DNA of 47,324 nt, from positions 296 to 47,619 of the forward strand of contig DHGP01000043.1 of assembly GCA_002402825.1 (NCBI GenBank). Reading direction: 5' to 3'. How positions within the stretch are numbered: position 1 is the stretch's first letter; every line of letters begins with the position of its first letter. Below the pieces are notes generated by a model. The model saw only the letters and a program-made list of their open reading frames with translations. It did no database searches and had not been told where the DNA came from. This stretch comes from Firmicutes bacterium UBA4795 (GTDB lineage Bacteria; Bacillota; Desulfotomaculia; Desulfotomaculales; Nap2-2B). Made by a program: the position numbers and the translations under genes. Shown here in pieces: positions 1-7,617 of the stretch.

Positions 1-77
1 CCTGTCTTCAGGTTTAACGCTTTTAGAATATCCGCCGGAATCGTTACTTGCGATTTTTGCCTTAATTCTACAATCAT
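1..77 (-). CDS. AbrB/MazE-type antitoxin, N-terminal part (cut by window edge)
   Basis: The gene starts at 77 on the minus strand and runs off the left edge, so only about 25 residues are visible: MIVELRQKSQVTIPADILKA and a few more. The V-T-I-P-A-D-I-L-K pattern is the swapped-hairpin SpoVT-AbrB DNA-binding fold used by VapB/MazE antitoxins. A strong ribosome-binding site (GGAGG) lies 81-90. Its own toxin would be expected just beyond the window. It is a paralogue of the antitoxin at 713-988 and lies downstream of that pair, in the same orientation. Confidence 0.7.
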   Translation of the reverse strand, partial: MIVELRQKSQVTIPADILKALNLKT

Positions 78-134
78 TGTGAAAACCTCCTTTATAGGAA
101 TTTCATAATTTCCCATAAACATGATAAGCTTATT

Positions 135-335
135 TTACCGGTTTGTCAAACTAAAAAAGGACTTGTGAAAAAGTTTACGATCGGACAACCAACAGGTATT
201 AGAAAAAACTTTTTTTGACCAACACTTCAAGCACAGACAAAAAACCTCCCCAAAAGTTCCATTGGGAGGAAAATTTTTTTCACAATTAAGCAAAGCCAAA
301 AGAGCTGACGCATTCAGCACCCAACGCCTACTCAT
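135..335 (-). pseudogene. Truncated PIN-domain (VapC-like) toxin start
   Basis: The first 20 or so residues (SRRWVLNASALLALLN) match the opening beta strand of PIN-domain ribonucleases, where the family normally has V-L-D-A-S-A-L-L; here the first catalytic Asp is Asn. After residue 20 the reading frame runs into unrelated low-complexity sequence containing a terminator-like hairpin, so the remaining acidic residues are missing. Its ATG overlaps the stop of the vapC gene upstream (ATGAGTAG), the usual arrangement for coupled translation. It is most likely the stump of a second toxin gene removed by deletion. Confidence 0.5.
239..269 (-). terminator. Probable terminator after vapBC
   Basis: CCTCCC (245-250) pairs with GGGAGG (264-269). 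On the minus strand the stem is followed by a run of T at 239-244. It lies inside the truncated PIN frame, downstream of vapBC. Confidence 0.5.
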
Positions 336-735
336 AGGTAAGATACGGATTAATTACGATTAAGCCGTCTATATACTTGAAGTGTTTTGTGTTCAAGGTA
401 AATAACGCCGCATCATTAGTTGAGGCTGTCGCCGCTATTATTGCGTCCATGGGTTCCAAACCGTAAGCAGCACGGTACTTAGCCAGAAACCTGCCTGACG
501 TTGTTGCCACTAAGCCGTCCACCGGCACAAGCTCAAACATGTCGATCAGTTCTCTTATCACCTCAAAACGCTGTTCGGTCATCTTAGGCGCCGCCATGAG
601 TTCCATAACAGTGATCGCGGATATAAGTCCTTCAAAGTTACCGTCTTCAATTTCCTTTAATAACCTGGAGGCATTTGGAATATTCCGCAAGTGGTCGATA
701 AATATATTGGTATCAACAACGATTTTCAAGCTCAT
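328..735 (-). CDS. vapC: VapC-type PIN-domain ribonuclease toxin
   Basis: This 135-residue protein is a PIN-domain toxin. The opening KIVVDTNIFIDHL carries the first catalytic Asp, an Glu lies in the VMELMAAP segment, and the C-terminal half has the LEPMDAIIAATA motif with the next acidic residue, followed by LFTLNTKHF. Known VapC toxins are metal-dependent ribonucleases, often cutting tRNA or rRNA, held inactive by the cognate antitoxin. The start at 735 has an excellent AGGAGG site. It overlaps the end of the AbrB-family antitoxin gene by 23 bases, so both are translated from one message. Catalytic residues appear complete, so it is probably functional. Confidence 0.88.
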   Translation of the reverse strand: MSLKIVVDTNIFIDHLRNIPNASRLLKEIEDGNFEGLISAITVMELMAAPKMTEQRFEVIRELIDMFELVPVDGLVATTSGRFLAKYRAAYGLEPMDAIIAATASTNDAALFTLNTKHFKYIDGLIVINPYLTYE

Positions 736-988
736 TCAACCTCCTGCCGGAACCACTGCGGATATTCTCTACGTATTCAAGCCCTGTCATTTCCATGTCC
801 GAAAGCAAACCTGCAGTTTTCTCTACAGCGCCCTCCTTAACCCTTTTTTTAAGTCCGGCTTTTAAGACAAGCCTACCGCCTTCTTCAATGTGAGCCGAAA
901 GAAGATCACCTTCTTCAATGTTAAATTTCTTTCTAATTTCTGCCGGTATTACTACCTGGCCTTTGGACGAAACAACTATAGTATACAT
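713..988 (-). CDS. vapB: AbrB-family antitoxin (VapB-like)
   Basis: This 91-residue protein has an N-terminal SpoVT-AbrB domain (VVSSKGQVVIPAEIRKKFNI, then EGDLLSAHIEEGGRLVLKA) that dimerises and binds DNA. The C-terminal tail of about 40 residues would wrap around and block the VapC toxin encoded next. The start at 988 follows GGTGGTG. A promoter with TTGACA-17-TATGTT lies at 1030-1058, and short TATGTT-like repeats near it may be the site for autoregulation. Antitoxin first, toxin second, with overlap, is the standard order. Confidence 0.87.
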   Translation of the reverse strand: MYTIVVSSKGQVVIPAEIRKKFNIEEGDLLSAHIEEGGRLVLKAGLKKRVKEGAVEKTAGLLSDMEMTGLEYVENIRSGSGRRLNELENRC

Positions 989-1029
989 TACTTACACCAC
1001 CAAACCAACATAACTATCTTACATGTCTT

Positions 1030-1058
1030 AACATATCATCTCCGGATTTTTTTGTCAA
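1030..1058 (-). promoter_or_regulatory. Promoter of vapBC
   Basis: On the minus strand TTGACA (1053-1058) and TATGTT (1030-1035) are separated by 17 bases. It lies about 40 bases upstream of the antitoxin start. Confidence 0.55.
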
Positions 1059-1059
1059 T

Positions 1060-1129
1060 GGGGGCAATGGAAGACAGGGGGGATGACAGCTGGGATGAAA
1101 CCACCCAGACTGTAACAATGGAACTGTAA
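1060..1129 (+). pseudogene. 3' scrap of a copper amine oxidase-like domain gene
   Basis: Only the last residues are recognisable (DSWDETTQTVTMEL, stop at 1127-1129). They match the end of the longer remnant at 2938-3270 (EWDEATQTVTVKL), which belongs to the copper amine oxidase N-terminal-like domain family (PF07833) of Firmicute surface proteins. The downstream terminator and flanking DNA are also shared between the two places, so this is one arm of an old segmental duplication. Confidence 0.55.
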
Positions 1130-1162
1130 GCCTTAAATAAAAGGCCGAAAGCGTTAAAAAAT

Positions 1163-1195
1163 CCCGGGTTCCTTAACGGAGCCCGGAATTTTTTT
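1163..1195 (+). terminator. Intrinsic terminator (copy 1)
   Basis: CCGGGTTCC (1164-1172) pairs with GGAGCCCGG (1178-1186), followed by seven T (1189-1195). A near-identical copy stands at 3327-3360. Confidence 0.75.
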
Positions 1196-1369
1196 CTGTG
1201 CGCAGATGATTACGATATCGAAAAAATCCTTGTGCCAAAGGTGTGTCTTCGTAAGCGGTGGACGTTCGAGCCATTGCCTAGAGATAAAAACCGGGAGGAT
1301 GCCGCGAAAGCAGGCTTTATTCAAGGTATTCCTCCAGATCGGAGATGGTTTTTATGCTCGAGAGTTAAA

Positions 1370-1633
1370 TTACCCGACTTCCGAAATTTTCTCTTTTAGC
1401 CATAGATTTACCAACTCTTCAGCCGGAACCCGTTTCGATCTGGCAATTTCGGTAAGCTTAATCGCGATATCTTCGTCAATTGTAAAGGTATGTTTTCTTT
1501 TTTTAATTTCTATATCAAATTCGGCTTCAGGCATTTGATCCCAGTATTCACCCAGGTCATGTTTTTCAAAAAAATTCACTAGTTCCCCAACGGAACTAAA
1601 CTTGGGCAGCTTTTTAGAACTACCTTTTATCAT
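1370..1633 (-). CDS. brnA: BrnA-like CopG-family antitoxin
   Basis: The protein (87 residues from the chosen start) ends in a ribbon-helix-helix segment (TFTIDEDIAIKLTEIARSKR, then VPAEELVNLWLKEKI) and has the KLPKFSSVGELVNFFEKHDL opening typical of the CopG antitoxin family PF12441. It should neutralise the BrnT-like toxin encoded just upstream and repress the operon. I chose ATG at 1633 because AGGAG stands about 10 bases before it; the longer in-frame start at 1663 lies before that site. It overlaps the toxin stop by 14 bases. Confidence 0.8.
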   Translation of the reverse strand: MIKGSSKKLPKFSSVGELVNFFEKHDLGEYWDQMPEAEFDIEIKKRKHTFTIDEDIAIKLTEIARSKRVPAEELVNLWLKEKISEVG

Positions 1634-1937
1634 ATTGCTTACGCTCCTTTCTTGCCATATCACGAGCGCTTAAGATAAGCGCTTCTTGAAAAGGTTTTTT
1701 ATAAATAAAAAGAACAGCTAAATACCTTCCCGACGAAGTTTGACCCAATGCTATGTATACATCTTCATTTTTAGTCTTGCCTTTTTCCATAAATCGAACC
1801 TTTGGCCTCGAATTTAATACCTCCTCGACCTCATCAGTAGTAACATTATGTTTAATGGCAAGCTTATCAACGATTTTCCTTTTCCATATAATCGTTTCTA
1901 TTTTCAATTTTAATTTGCGCTCCCTATACCTTTCCAT
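1620..1937 (-). CDS. brnT: BrnT-family ribonuclease toxin
   Basis: The sequence has the BrnT hallmarks: a VRFMEKGKTKNEDVYIALGQ core, then RYLAVLFIYKK, and the closing LILSARDMARKERKQY. BrnT toxins are RelE-fold ribonucleases that stop translation and are countered by the DNA-binding BrnA antitoxin, here the next gene. Toxin first, antitoxin second is normal for this family. The start is uncertain: ATG at 1937 has no good ribosome-binding site, and TTG at 1907 (giving MKIETIIW) matches the usual BrnT N-terminus better and follows GGGAG. A 55-base fragment of this gene is repeated next to proA. Confidence 0.8.
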   Translation of the reverse strand: MERYRERKLKLKIETIIWKRKIVDKLAIKHNVTTDEVEEVLNSRPKVRFMEKGKTKNEDVYIALGQTSSGRYLAVLFIYKKPFQEALILSARDMARKERKQYDKR

Positions 1938-2045
1938 TCAGATCAGACAAAAAATTTTCTTTCCTTCCGTTCGCCGGTTAATATTTAACTTCCATTCGAA
2001 TCATGTTAATTTCATCTTAGCAAAAAGCGTTTAAAAAGGCAACAA

Positions 2046-2083
2046 AAAAAGCCTTCCCGGCCTTCCCGGGGAAAGCTTTTTCC
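2046..2083 (-). terminator. Possible terminator between protease gene and brnT
   Basis: AAAAAGC and GCTTTTT arms enclose a second, imperfect TTCCCGG/CCGGGGAA stem. A/T runs on both sides would allow action on either strand; on the minus strand it would close the aspartic protease gene. Confidence 0.4.
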
Positions 2084-2294
2084 AGCGGCGCAATCCTGGA
2101 GTTGCTACGGAAGGGCAAGTAGGGAATGATGAAGAATAGAGGTGCTGGGAAAATGAAAAATGATTTAATCCAATCTGACCCCTCTGTTATGATGGGGAAG
2201 CCTGTTATAGGATTTTGTTTTGGAATGGAGGTTAGAATTTTAAAAAAATGAAATTTTCCAAAATTGACAGTGCCATCATTATCATGTTAGTTTT

Positions 2295-2714
2295 TTATTT
2301 TAGTTTTAAGGAAGGAAGATAGGGTGACTCAGGTCGTGGAACCAGCTTTCCTCCTCTGGGGTCAACCAGCAGGTCTAGCCCTTCCATGATAATCTGACCC
2401 AGCAGAGGCTCACAGTTTGGTGGACCAACGATGCAATGAGTAATCATTGAGCGATTGCCGACTTTAACCAAGACTGCCCCTGCGGTATCACGCTGTTCTT
2501 TTCGTTCGTCAGCATAAGTTACAATTACTTTATCTAAGCGCTCCAACCCTAAAAAATTAACTAAATCTTCCGGTAACAAGAGTAACACCGCACCCGTGTC
2601 CACAAGTACTTTAACTTTGGTTGATTTAATTGCTTCTTTTGTTAAAAATCCACGTTGGCATAATACACGATCAGCATAATTTTCTAATTCTATTTCTACG
2701 TAAATATCACCCAT
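2295..2714 (-). CDS. Clan AA (retropepsin-like) aspartic protease
   Basis: About 139 residues. The key feature is VKVLVDTGAVLLLLPEDLV, the D-T-G-A motif of retroviral-type aspartic proteases, followed by the second half-motif region around LLGQIIMEGLDLLVDPRGGKL. The opening GDIYVEIELENYADR matches the prokaryotic clan AA family of which AF_0612 is the prototype. Such proteins act as homodimers; their substrates are unknown. I prefer ATG at 2714, which follows AGAAGGTG, over the longer start at 2741. It stands alone between a degraded region and the brnTA pair, and often occurs in similar mobile neighbourhoods. Confidence 0.75.
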   Translation of the reverse strand: MGDIYVEIELENYADRVLCQRGFLTKEAIKSTKVKVLVDTGAVLLLLPEDLVNFLGLERLDKVIVTYADERKEQRDTAGAVLVKVGNRSMITHCIVGPPNCEPLLGQIIMEGLDLLVDPRGGKLVPRPESPYLPSLKLK

Positions 2715-2937
2715 TAAGGCACCTTCTCTCTTGAGTAACATTTATAAATCTTATTTTACAGAAATGCTATCATAAATTTTAACAAAACACAAGATTGGTT
2801 TTGGAAGCAAGTAGGGACGGTTCTTGCTTGCTTACTAGCATTTTATCAAAATCCTGCTTGCCCTGGATGCTTTATTAGTGCTGGCTGGGGCAACGATTTT
2901 CCATAAATTGCTTAACCACCAAGCGTATAAATGTTGA

Positions 2938-3270
2938 ACGATTTCGCCTTCCTTTGATGTAGCGTCCTACATCAAAGATAATCGTATTTACCTGCCTGTC
3001 CGCTATGTTGGGAATGCTCCGGGTATAGCTGACAACAACATTTTCTGGGATGGTGTTAAGAGATCAGTTACCCTTATTAAAGGCGACCGGGTAGGGCAGG
3101 TTACCATTGGCAGCAAGTTTATGCTGATTAACGGAGCAACCATTACCATGGATGTGGCCCCAGAAATAAAGGACGGCCGTACCATGCTGCCCTTCCGTTG
3201 GATTGCCCAGGCCTTAGGCGCCAGCGTGGAGTGGGACGAAGCCACCCAAACGGTAACCGTGAAACTATAA
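2938..3270 (+). pseudogene. Copper amine oxidase N-terminal-like domain protein, 5'-truncated
   Basis: An open frame of 110 codons without a start encodes the C-terminal end of a PF07833-type stalk domain: YIKDNRIYLPVRYVGNA, then VTLIKGDRVGQVTIGS, a DVAPEIKDGRTMLPFRWIAQ segment and EWDEATQTVTVKL. In this phylum the domain is normally at the C-terminus of large secreted surface proteins with a signal peptide, all missing here. A stop codon at 2935-2937 precedes the frame. The remnant ends before an intrinsic terminator and is a longer paralogue of the scrap at 1060-1129. Confidence 0.75.
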
Positions 3271-3326
3271 CCCTTAAATAAAAGGCCCTGTCTGCCGACA
3301 GGCAGACTAAAAGCGATAATAAAAAT

Positions 3327-3360
3327 CCGGGTTCCTCAAAAAGGAGCCCGGAATTTTTTT
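3327..3360 (+). terminator. Intrinsic terminator (copy 2)
   Basis: CCGGGTTCC (3327-3335) and GGAGCCCGG (3343-3351) form a stem followed by seven T. Same element as at 1163-1195. Confidence 0.75.
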
Positions 3361-3406
3361 CTGGGCGCAAGATGATTACGATATCGAAAAAATCCTTGGG
3401 CTAAAA

Positions 3407-3463
3407 GAACCGCTAAATACCTTCCCGACGAAGTTTGACCCAATGCTATGTATACATCTCGGA
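3407..3463 (-). pseudogene. Fragment of a brnT gene next to proA
   Basis: About 55 bases here repeat the brnT interior at about 1710-1763 almost exactly (CTAAATACCTTCCCGACGAA and onward to ATGTATACATCT). In the copy, the sequence that follows the terminator joins directly to this fragment, so the 3' part of brnT and all of brnA are absent. The junction lies in a shared AAAAGAAC, as expected for a deletion through microhomology. Confidence 0.7.
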
Positions 3464-3488
3464 ACGCCTTATATTCTCCTGGGTATAT

Positions 3489-4748
3489 TTAAGTCCTGAC
3501 CTGTCCTTCTCCCATGATAATATATTTGTAGGTGGTAAGTTCTTTTAATCCCATGGGACCGCGGGCGTGAAGCTTTTGCGTGGAAATACCTATTTCAGCG
3601 CCAAACCCGTACTGATAGCCGTCAGTAAAGCGGGTGGAAGCGTTTACGTACACGGCGGCGGCGTCTACTTCCCGCAAAAAACGCCGGGCTTTAGTATAGT
3701 TTTCCGTAATAATGGCCTCGGAATGACCCGTGCTGTACTTATAAATATGATTTAGGGCCTCATCCATATTGTTTACTACCCGCACGGCTAAAATTAAATC
3801 CAGATACTCGTTTGCCCAGTCCTCTTCCGTAGCCTCAGTTACCCAAGGAATTGTATCTTTTGTTATTGGGCAGCCCCTTATTTCTACGTTTAATTCTTTT
3901 AATTTTCCCAGCATAACCGGCAAAAAAGAAGAGGCAATTCCCTGGTGTACCAGTAATGTTTCCATAGCGTTACAAACCCCGGGCCGTTGGCACTTGGCAT
4001 TTACGACAATTTCTTGGGCCATATCTAAATTAGCTTCGTTATCAACATAAATGTGACAGTTTCCTACCCCGGTTTCAATTACCGGAATGGTAGCATTTTG
4101 AATGACGGCTTGAATTAACCCGGCCCCGCCGCGCGGGATAAGGACATCAATTAACCCGTTTAACTTTAGCATTACGTTAACGGCTGCCCGGTCGGTATTT
4201 TCAATTAACTGAATGGCTCCTTCGGGAACTCCTGCGTAATGAGCCGCCGTAGAAATAACGGTCGTAATGGCCAGGTTAGAATTAATTGCTTCTGAGCCAC
4301 CGCGTAAAATAACCGCGTTGCCTGCTTTTAAGCACAGGCCAGCCGCATCTACCGTCACATTAGGCCGGGCCTCATAAACAATACCCACCACTCCAAGGGG
4401 AACGCGCTGCCGGCCCACCTGAATGTTTTTTGCCGCCAGCCACATGGCCTCAACTTCACCCACCGGGTCAGGCAACGCTGCCACCACGTGCAAGCCTTCA
4501 GCCATCTCTTCAATCCTCTTGGGATTTAAAGTTAAGCGGTCAATTAGGGCTGAAGTTAAACCTCTGCTTTGGGCTTTTTGGACGTCCGCTTCATTAGCCT
4601 CAAGAATAGCACTCTTATTTTTTACCAGGTTATCTGCCATAGCGTAAAGAGCCCTGTTTTTTACCTCGCTAGGCAAGTAAGCCAGCCGCCGGGCGGCTTC
4701 TTTGGCCCGGGAGGCTTTTTCTCTTACTTCTTTTTCTACCGTTAACAT
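3489..4748 (-). CDS. proA: Gamma-glutamyl phosphate reductase
   Basis: This 419-residue protein has the family length. It reduces gamma-glutamyl phosphate to glutamate semialdehyde with NADPH, the second step of proline synthesis. The aldehyde dehydrogenase fold is clear: VGIVYEARPNVTVDAAGLCL, LRGGSEAINSN, the active-site region KCQRPGVCNAMETLL with the catalytic Cys at about 259, and the C-terminal STRFTDGYQYGFGAEIGIST and GPMGLKELTTYKY motifs. It follows proB by 26 bases, so it is cotranscribed. It is the last gene of the long minus-strand block; a degraded accessory region starts right after its stop. Confidence 0.97.
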   Translation of the reverse strand: MLTVEKEVREKASRAKEAARRLAYLPSEVKNRALYAMADNLVKNKSAILEANEADVQKAQSRGLTSALIDRLTLNPKRIEEMAEGLHVVAALPDPVGEVEAMWLAAKNIQVGRQRVPLGVVGIVYEARPNVTVDAAGLCLKAGNAVILRGGSEAINSNLAITTVISTAAHYAGVPEGAIQLIENTDRAAVNVMLKLNGLIDVLIPRGGAGLIQAVIQNATIPVIETGVGNCHIYVDNEANLDMAQEIVVNAKCQRPGVCNAMETLLVHQGIASSFLPVMLGKLKELNVEIRGCPITKDTIPWVTEATEEDWANEYLDLILAVRVVNNMDEALNHIYKYSTGHSEAIITENYTKARRFLREVDAAAVYVNASTRFTDGYQYGFGAEIGISTQKLHARGPMGLKELTTYKYIIMGEGQVRT

Positions 4749-4774
4749 AAAAAATAAAACCCCCTTCTAGTTTT

Positions 4775-5899
4775 TTATTTTTTTATAACCAGGTTATTAC
4801 GGTGAATTATTTCTTCGTAGTCCTTATGTCCCAGGATTTGGGATATTTTTTGTGTTTGCGCCCCTTTAATTAACTCAACTTCCCGGGCCGTAAAATTAAC
4901 TATTCCCCGGGCAATTTCTTTACCTGCCGGGTCAATAACACTAACGGTATTACCAATTTCAAAATCTCCTTCTACTCCCAAAACTCCTGAAGGTAGTAAA
5001 CTTTTCCCTTTCTTTGAGATGGCCTCCGCTGCCCCGGCATCCACCAGGATTTTACCCTGTAAGGGAGTATTATAAGCAATCCAGCGTTTTTTGTTTTCTA
5101 ATCTGCCGGTAGGCCAAAAAACCGTACCTAACTTTTCTCCGTCCATTATCTTCCGGATTACATTTTTTTCACTGGCTAAGGCCAGCACCGTTATTATCCC
5201 TGAATGCATGGCTATTTGCGCGGCCTGAAGCTTGGTAGCCATTCCCCCGCTACCAAAAGCCGTACCCACTCCACCCGCAAGCTGTTCTACTTCGGGTGTT
5301 ATTTCTTTAACCTCAGAAACAAAGCAGGCTTTTGCCGAACGCCGGGGGTCGGCCGTATACAACCCTTCAACATCTGAAAGAAGAATGAGCAGTTCGGCAT
5401 CCGCCAACCCAGCTACCAAGGCAGCCAGGTTATCATTGTCGCCAAACTTAATTTCCTCTACGGCCACTGTATCATTCTCATTAATGATGGGAATAACCCC
5501 CATATGAAGTAAAGTGCCCATGGTATTGCTAATGTTTAAAAAACGCTTGCGGTCAGCGAAATCTTCCCGGGTAAGTAGTACTTGACCAACCGTCACCCCA
5601 TATTCCGCAAAAAACTTGGCGTATAGATTTAACAAAGCCCCTTGTCCTACCGCCGCCGCTGCCTGTTTTTCAGGAATAGTCTTAGGGTGCCGCAAATAGC
5701 CCAGCTTGTTTACCCCCATCCCAATAGCCCCGGAAGTTACCAGCATGACCTCCCGCCCCTGGTTATGCAAATCAGCTAACTGGCGGACAAGATGCTCTAT
5801 TTCGGTTAATTTAGGGCGACCGGTAGGATAAATTAGAGAGCTAGAGCCTATTTTGACTACCAACCGGTTTACTTTGGTAAAATCTCTTTTTTCTATCAT
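4775..5899 (-). CDS. proB: Glutamate 5-kinase
   Basis: The 374-residue enzyme phosphorylates glutamate, the first and normally proline-inhibited step of proline synthesis. The amino-acid kinase domain spans residues 10-250 (RLVVKIGSSSL at the start, LVTSGAIGMG, IPIINENDTVAVEEIKFGDN, LLSDVEGLYTADP, GTAFGSGGMATKLQAA). A PUA domain at about 280-360 (KGKILVDAGAAEAI onwards) is the standard C-terminal extension. I start at ATG 5899, seven bases after GGTGG; a TTG codon immediately before it is also in frame. The gene lies between obg and proA, the common Firmicute order. Confidence 0.97.
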   Translation of the reverse strand: MIEKRDFTKVNRLVVKIGSSSLIYPTGRPKLTEIEHLVRQLADLHNQGREVMLVTSGAIGMGVNKLGYLRHPKTIPEKQAAAAVGQGALLNLYAKFFAEYGVTVGQVLLTREDFADRKRFLNISNTMGTLLHMGVIPIINENDTVAVEEIKFGDNDNLAALVAGLADAELLILLSDVEGLYTADPRRSAKACFVSEVKEITPEVEQLAGGVGTAFGSGGMATKLQAAQIAMHSGIITVLALASEKNVIRKIMDGEKLGTVFWPTGRLENKKRWIAYNTPLQGKILVDAGAAEAISKKGKSLLPSGVLGVEGDFEIGNTVSVIDPAGKEIARGIVNFTAREVELIKGAQTQKISQILGHKDYEEIIHRNNLVIKK

Positions 5900-5950
5900 C
5901 AAAAAACCACCATTATAAAAATGAAATTTGAGGCTAGAAGCCGGAATTTG

Positions 5951-6970
5951 TTAATTCTGACTTCTGACTTCTGACTTCTGACTTCTGATTAATTCAGCCA
6001 CCCGGTACGTTAAAGCCTTCAGCCCTTCTCCAGTTAAGGCGCTTACGGGAAAAATTTCGTATTGGCTTCCTAAGGCTTCTTTCAACCTGGTTAAATTTTT
6101 AGCCGCATCAGGTAAATCTATTTTATTGGCGGCAATTACTTGGGGACGTGAGGTTAAAGCAGGGTCATAAAGGGTTAGTTCTTCTTTAAGGATGCGTAAA
6201 TCTTCGCCCGGGTCCCGTCCTTCCGTGCCAGATACATCAAGCACATAAATAATCAAGCGGGTTCGTTCAATATGACGTAAAAAGCGGTGCCCTAAACCAA
6301 TCCCCTGATGAGCACCCGCAATTAAACCCGGAATATCAGCCATTACAAAGCTATACCCGCTTTCTACCCGAACCACGCCCAAATGAGGGTTAAGGGTGGT
6401 AAAAGGATAAGCTGCAATTTGGGGCCGGGCGGCTGAAACACGTGAAATAAGGGTAGATTTACCGGCATTAGGAAATCCCACCAAGCCTGCATCCGCCAAC
6501 AGCTTTAACTGTAATATTAACTGCCTTTCTTCTCCTAATTCACCTTTTTCCGCCATATAAGGTGCCTGTTGGGTGGAAGTAACAAAATGAGCGTTGCCTC
6601 TGCCTCCTTTCCCGCCTTTGGCTACCACAACTTCCTGGCCGTGAGCAGTTAAATCGGCAAGGATCTCTCCATTAAGAGCATCTTTTACCACTGTTCCCAC
6701 TGGTAACCGGATGATTAAATCTTCTCCTGACTTACCGTGCTTATTTTTCCCCTGACCATGCATACCCCGGCTAGCTTTGTAGTGCTGTTGATAACGAAAG
6801 TCAACCAAGGTATATAAACCTTCGTCAGCCTGCAGGATGACACTACCCCCGTGGCCTCCGTCGCCTCCCCAAGGCCCGCCAAAAGGTACATATTTTTCTC
6901 GCCGGAAAGCTATACATCCGTTTCCCCCATCCCCACCTTTAACGTAAATTTTAGCCTCATCATAAAACAT
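5951..6970 (-). CDS. obgE: GTPase Obg/CgtA
   Basis: Obg is an essential GTPase that binds the 50S ribosomal subunit and links ribosome maturation to stress and sporulation. The glycine-rich Obg fold covers residues 1-157 (KGGDGGNGCIAFRREKYVPF at the front). The G domain follows with GFPNAGKSTLI, DIPGLIAGAH and NKIDLP. At 339 residues it lacks the C-terminal OCT domain that many Gram-positive Obg proteins carry. Its last ten codons come from a run of 7-base repeats, so the tail (RSQKSEVRSQN) is probably not conserved. The start follows GGTGG. Confidence 0.97.
   Translation of the reverse strand: MFYDEAKIYVKGGDGGNGCIAFRREKYVPFGGPWGGDGGHGGSVILQADEGLYTLVDFRYQQHYKASRGMHGQGKNKHGKSGEDLIIRLPVGTVVKDALNGEILADLTAHGQEVVVAKGGKGGRGNAHFVTSTQQAPYMAEKGELGEERQLILQLKLLADAGLVGFPNAGKSTLISRVSAARPQIAAYPFTTLNPHLGVVRVESGYSFVMADIPGLIAGAHQGIGLGHRFLRHIERTRLIIYVLDVSGTEGRDPGEDLRILKEELTLYDPALTSRPQVIAANKIDLPDAAKNLTRLKEALGSQYEIFPVSALTGEGLKALTYRVAELIRSQKSEVRSQN
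5956..5988. repeat. Heptanucleotide tandem repeat across the obg 3' end
   Basis: Four to five head-to-tail copies of TTCTGAC (AGAAGTC on the coding strand) encode the last residues of Obg and run to the stop codon. Because seven is not a multiple of three, each gain or loss of a unit would shift the frame of the C-terminus. Confidence 0.85.
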
Positions 6971-6980
6971 ATTTTTCCAC

Positions 6981-7535
6981 CTAAATAATTACGGTGATGC
7001 AACCTTCTTCCCTTTTTTCCGTTAAGGTTACTTCACCTTTGTACAAAGCTAACCGCTGACGAAAGAGGCTGATTTGCTGGTGTACAAGCGCAGGAATTTC
7101 TCTGGCCACCGGTTTGGCAAAGCAAAAACGCCAAATACAACGTTTTCTTTCCCAAACCAGACTGACCTCTAACCGGCTATTGGCCAAACCAAAAGAAGCC
7201 AGGTAAGAAATAATTATGTAAAATACGGTTTCCAGTAATGCCCCTAATACATCACCAGAGGTAGAACAGTTAATCAAGTCATCCTGAAGATCATAAATAA
7301 CTTCAATACCATAATCCCTGGCTTTTTTTTGTTCCACTAAAAGTACAGTAGTAACCTCAGGGATTTTTAAGCGAAAAATTTTTCCATGCTCCCTAAGCTG
7401 ACCGCTAATTTTTTGAATGTAGTCACGGGCAATTTCTTGTTTCTGTAACTGCAAATATCCGGAAATTACTTGCAGATGATTGAGAAAATCATGCCGCTGT
7501 TCCCTAACCACTTCTAATATTCCCTTCAAGTCCAT
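6981..7535 (-). CDS. spo0B: Spo0B-like sporulation phosphotransferase
   Basis: The 184-residue protein starts with the four-helix-bundle dimerisation segment of Spo0B (REQRHDFLNHLQVISGYLQL), which contains the His that carries phosphate between Spo0F and Spo0A. The C-terminal part resembles a degenerate histidine-kinase ATPase fold (LGALLETVFYIIISYL, then VSLVWERKRCIWRF). Its position between rpmA and obg is the same as in Bacillus subtilis, which supports the call more than sequence alone, since this family diverges fast. The start is preceded by TAGGTAGG. In many Clostridia the relay is simplified, so this protein could instead serve as a sensor-like regulator. Confidence 0.8.
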   Translation of the reverse strand: MDLKGILEVVREQRHDFLNHLQVISGYLQLQKQEIARDYIQKISGQLREHGKIFRLKIPEVTTVLLVEQKKARDYGIEVIYDLQDDLINCSTSGDVLGALLETVFYIIISYLASFGLANSRLEVSLVWERKRCIWRFCFAKPVAREIPALVHQQISLFRQRLALYKGEVTLTEKREEGCITVII

Positions 7536-7555
7536 CTTTATTTACCTACCTAAAC

Positions 7556-7589
7556 TAAAAAATGGCCAGCTTGGGCTTTAAAGCTGGCC
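7556..7589 (-). terminator. Terminator between rpmA and spo0B
   Basis: On the minus strand GGCCAGCTT and AAGCTGGCC (7581-7589 and 7564-7572) form a 9-bp stem followed by ATTTTTT. It should cut the ribosomal protein transcript and lower expression of spo0B-obg-proBA. Confidence 0.85.
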
Positions 7590-7617
7590 TATTAAATAAA
7601 TCTTCTGAATCCCCCGG

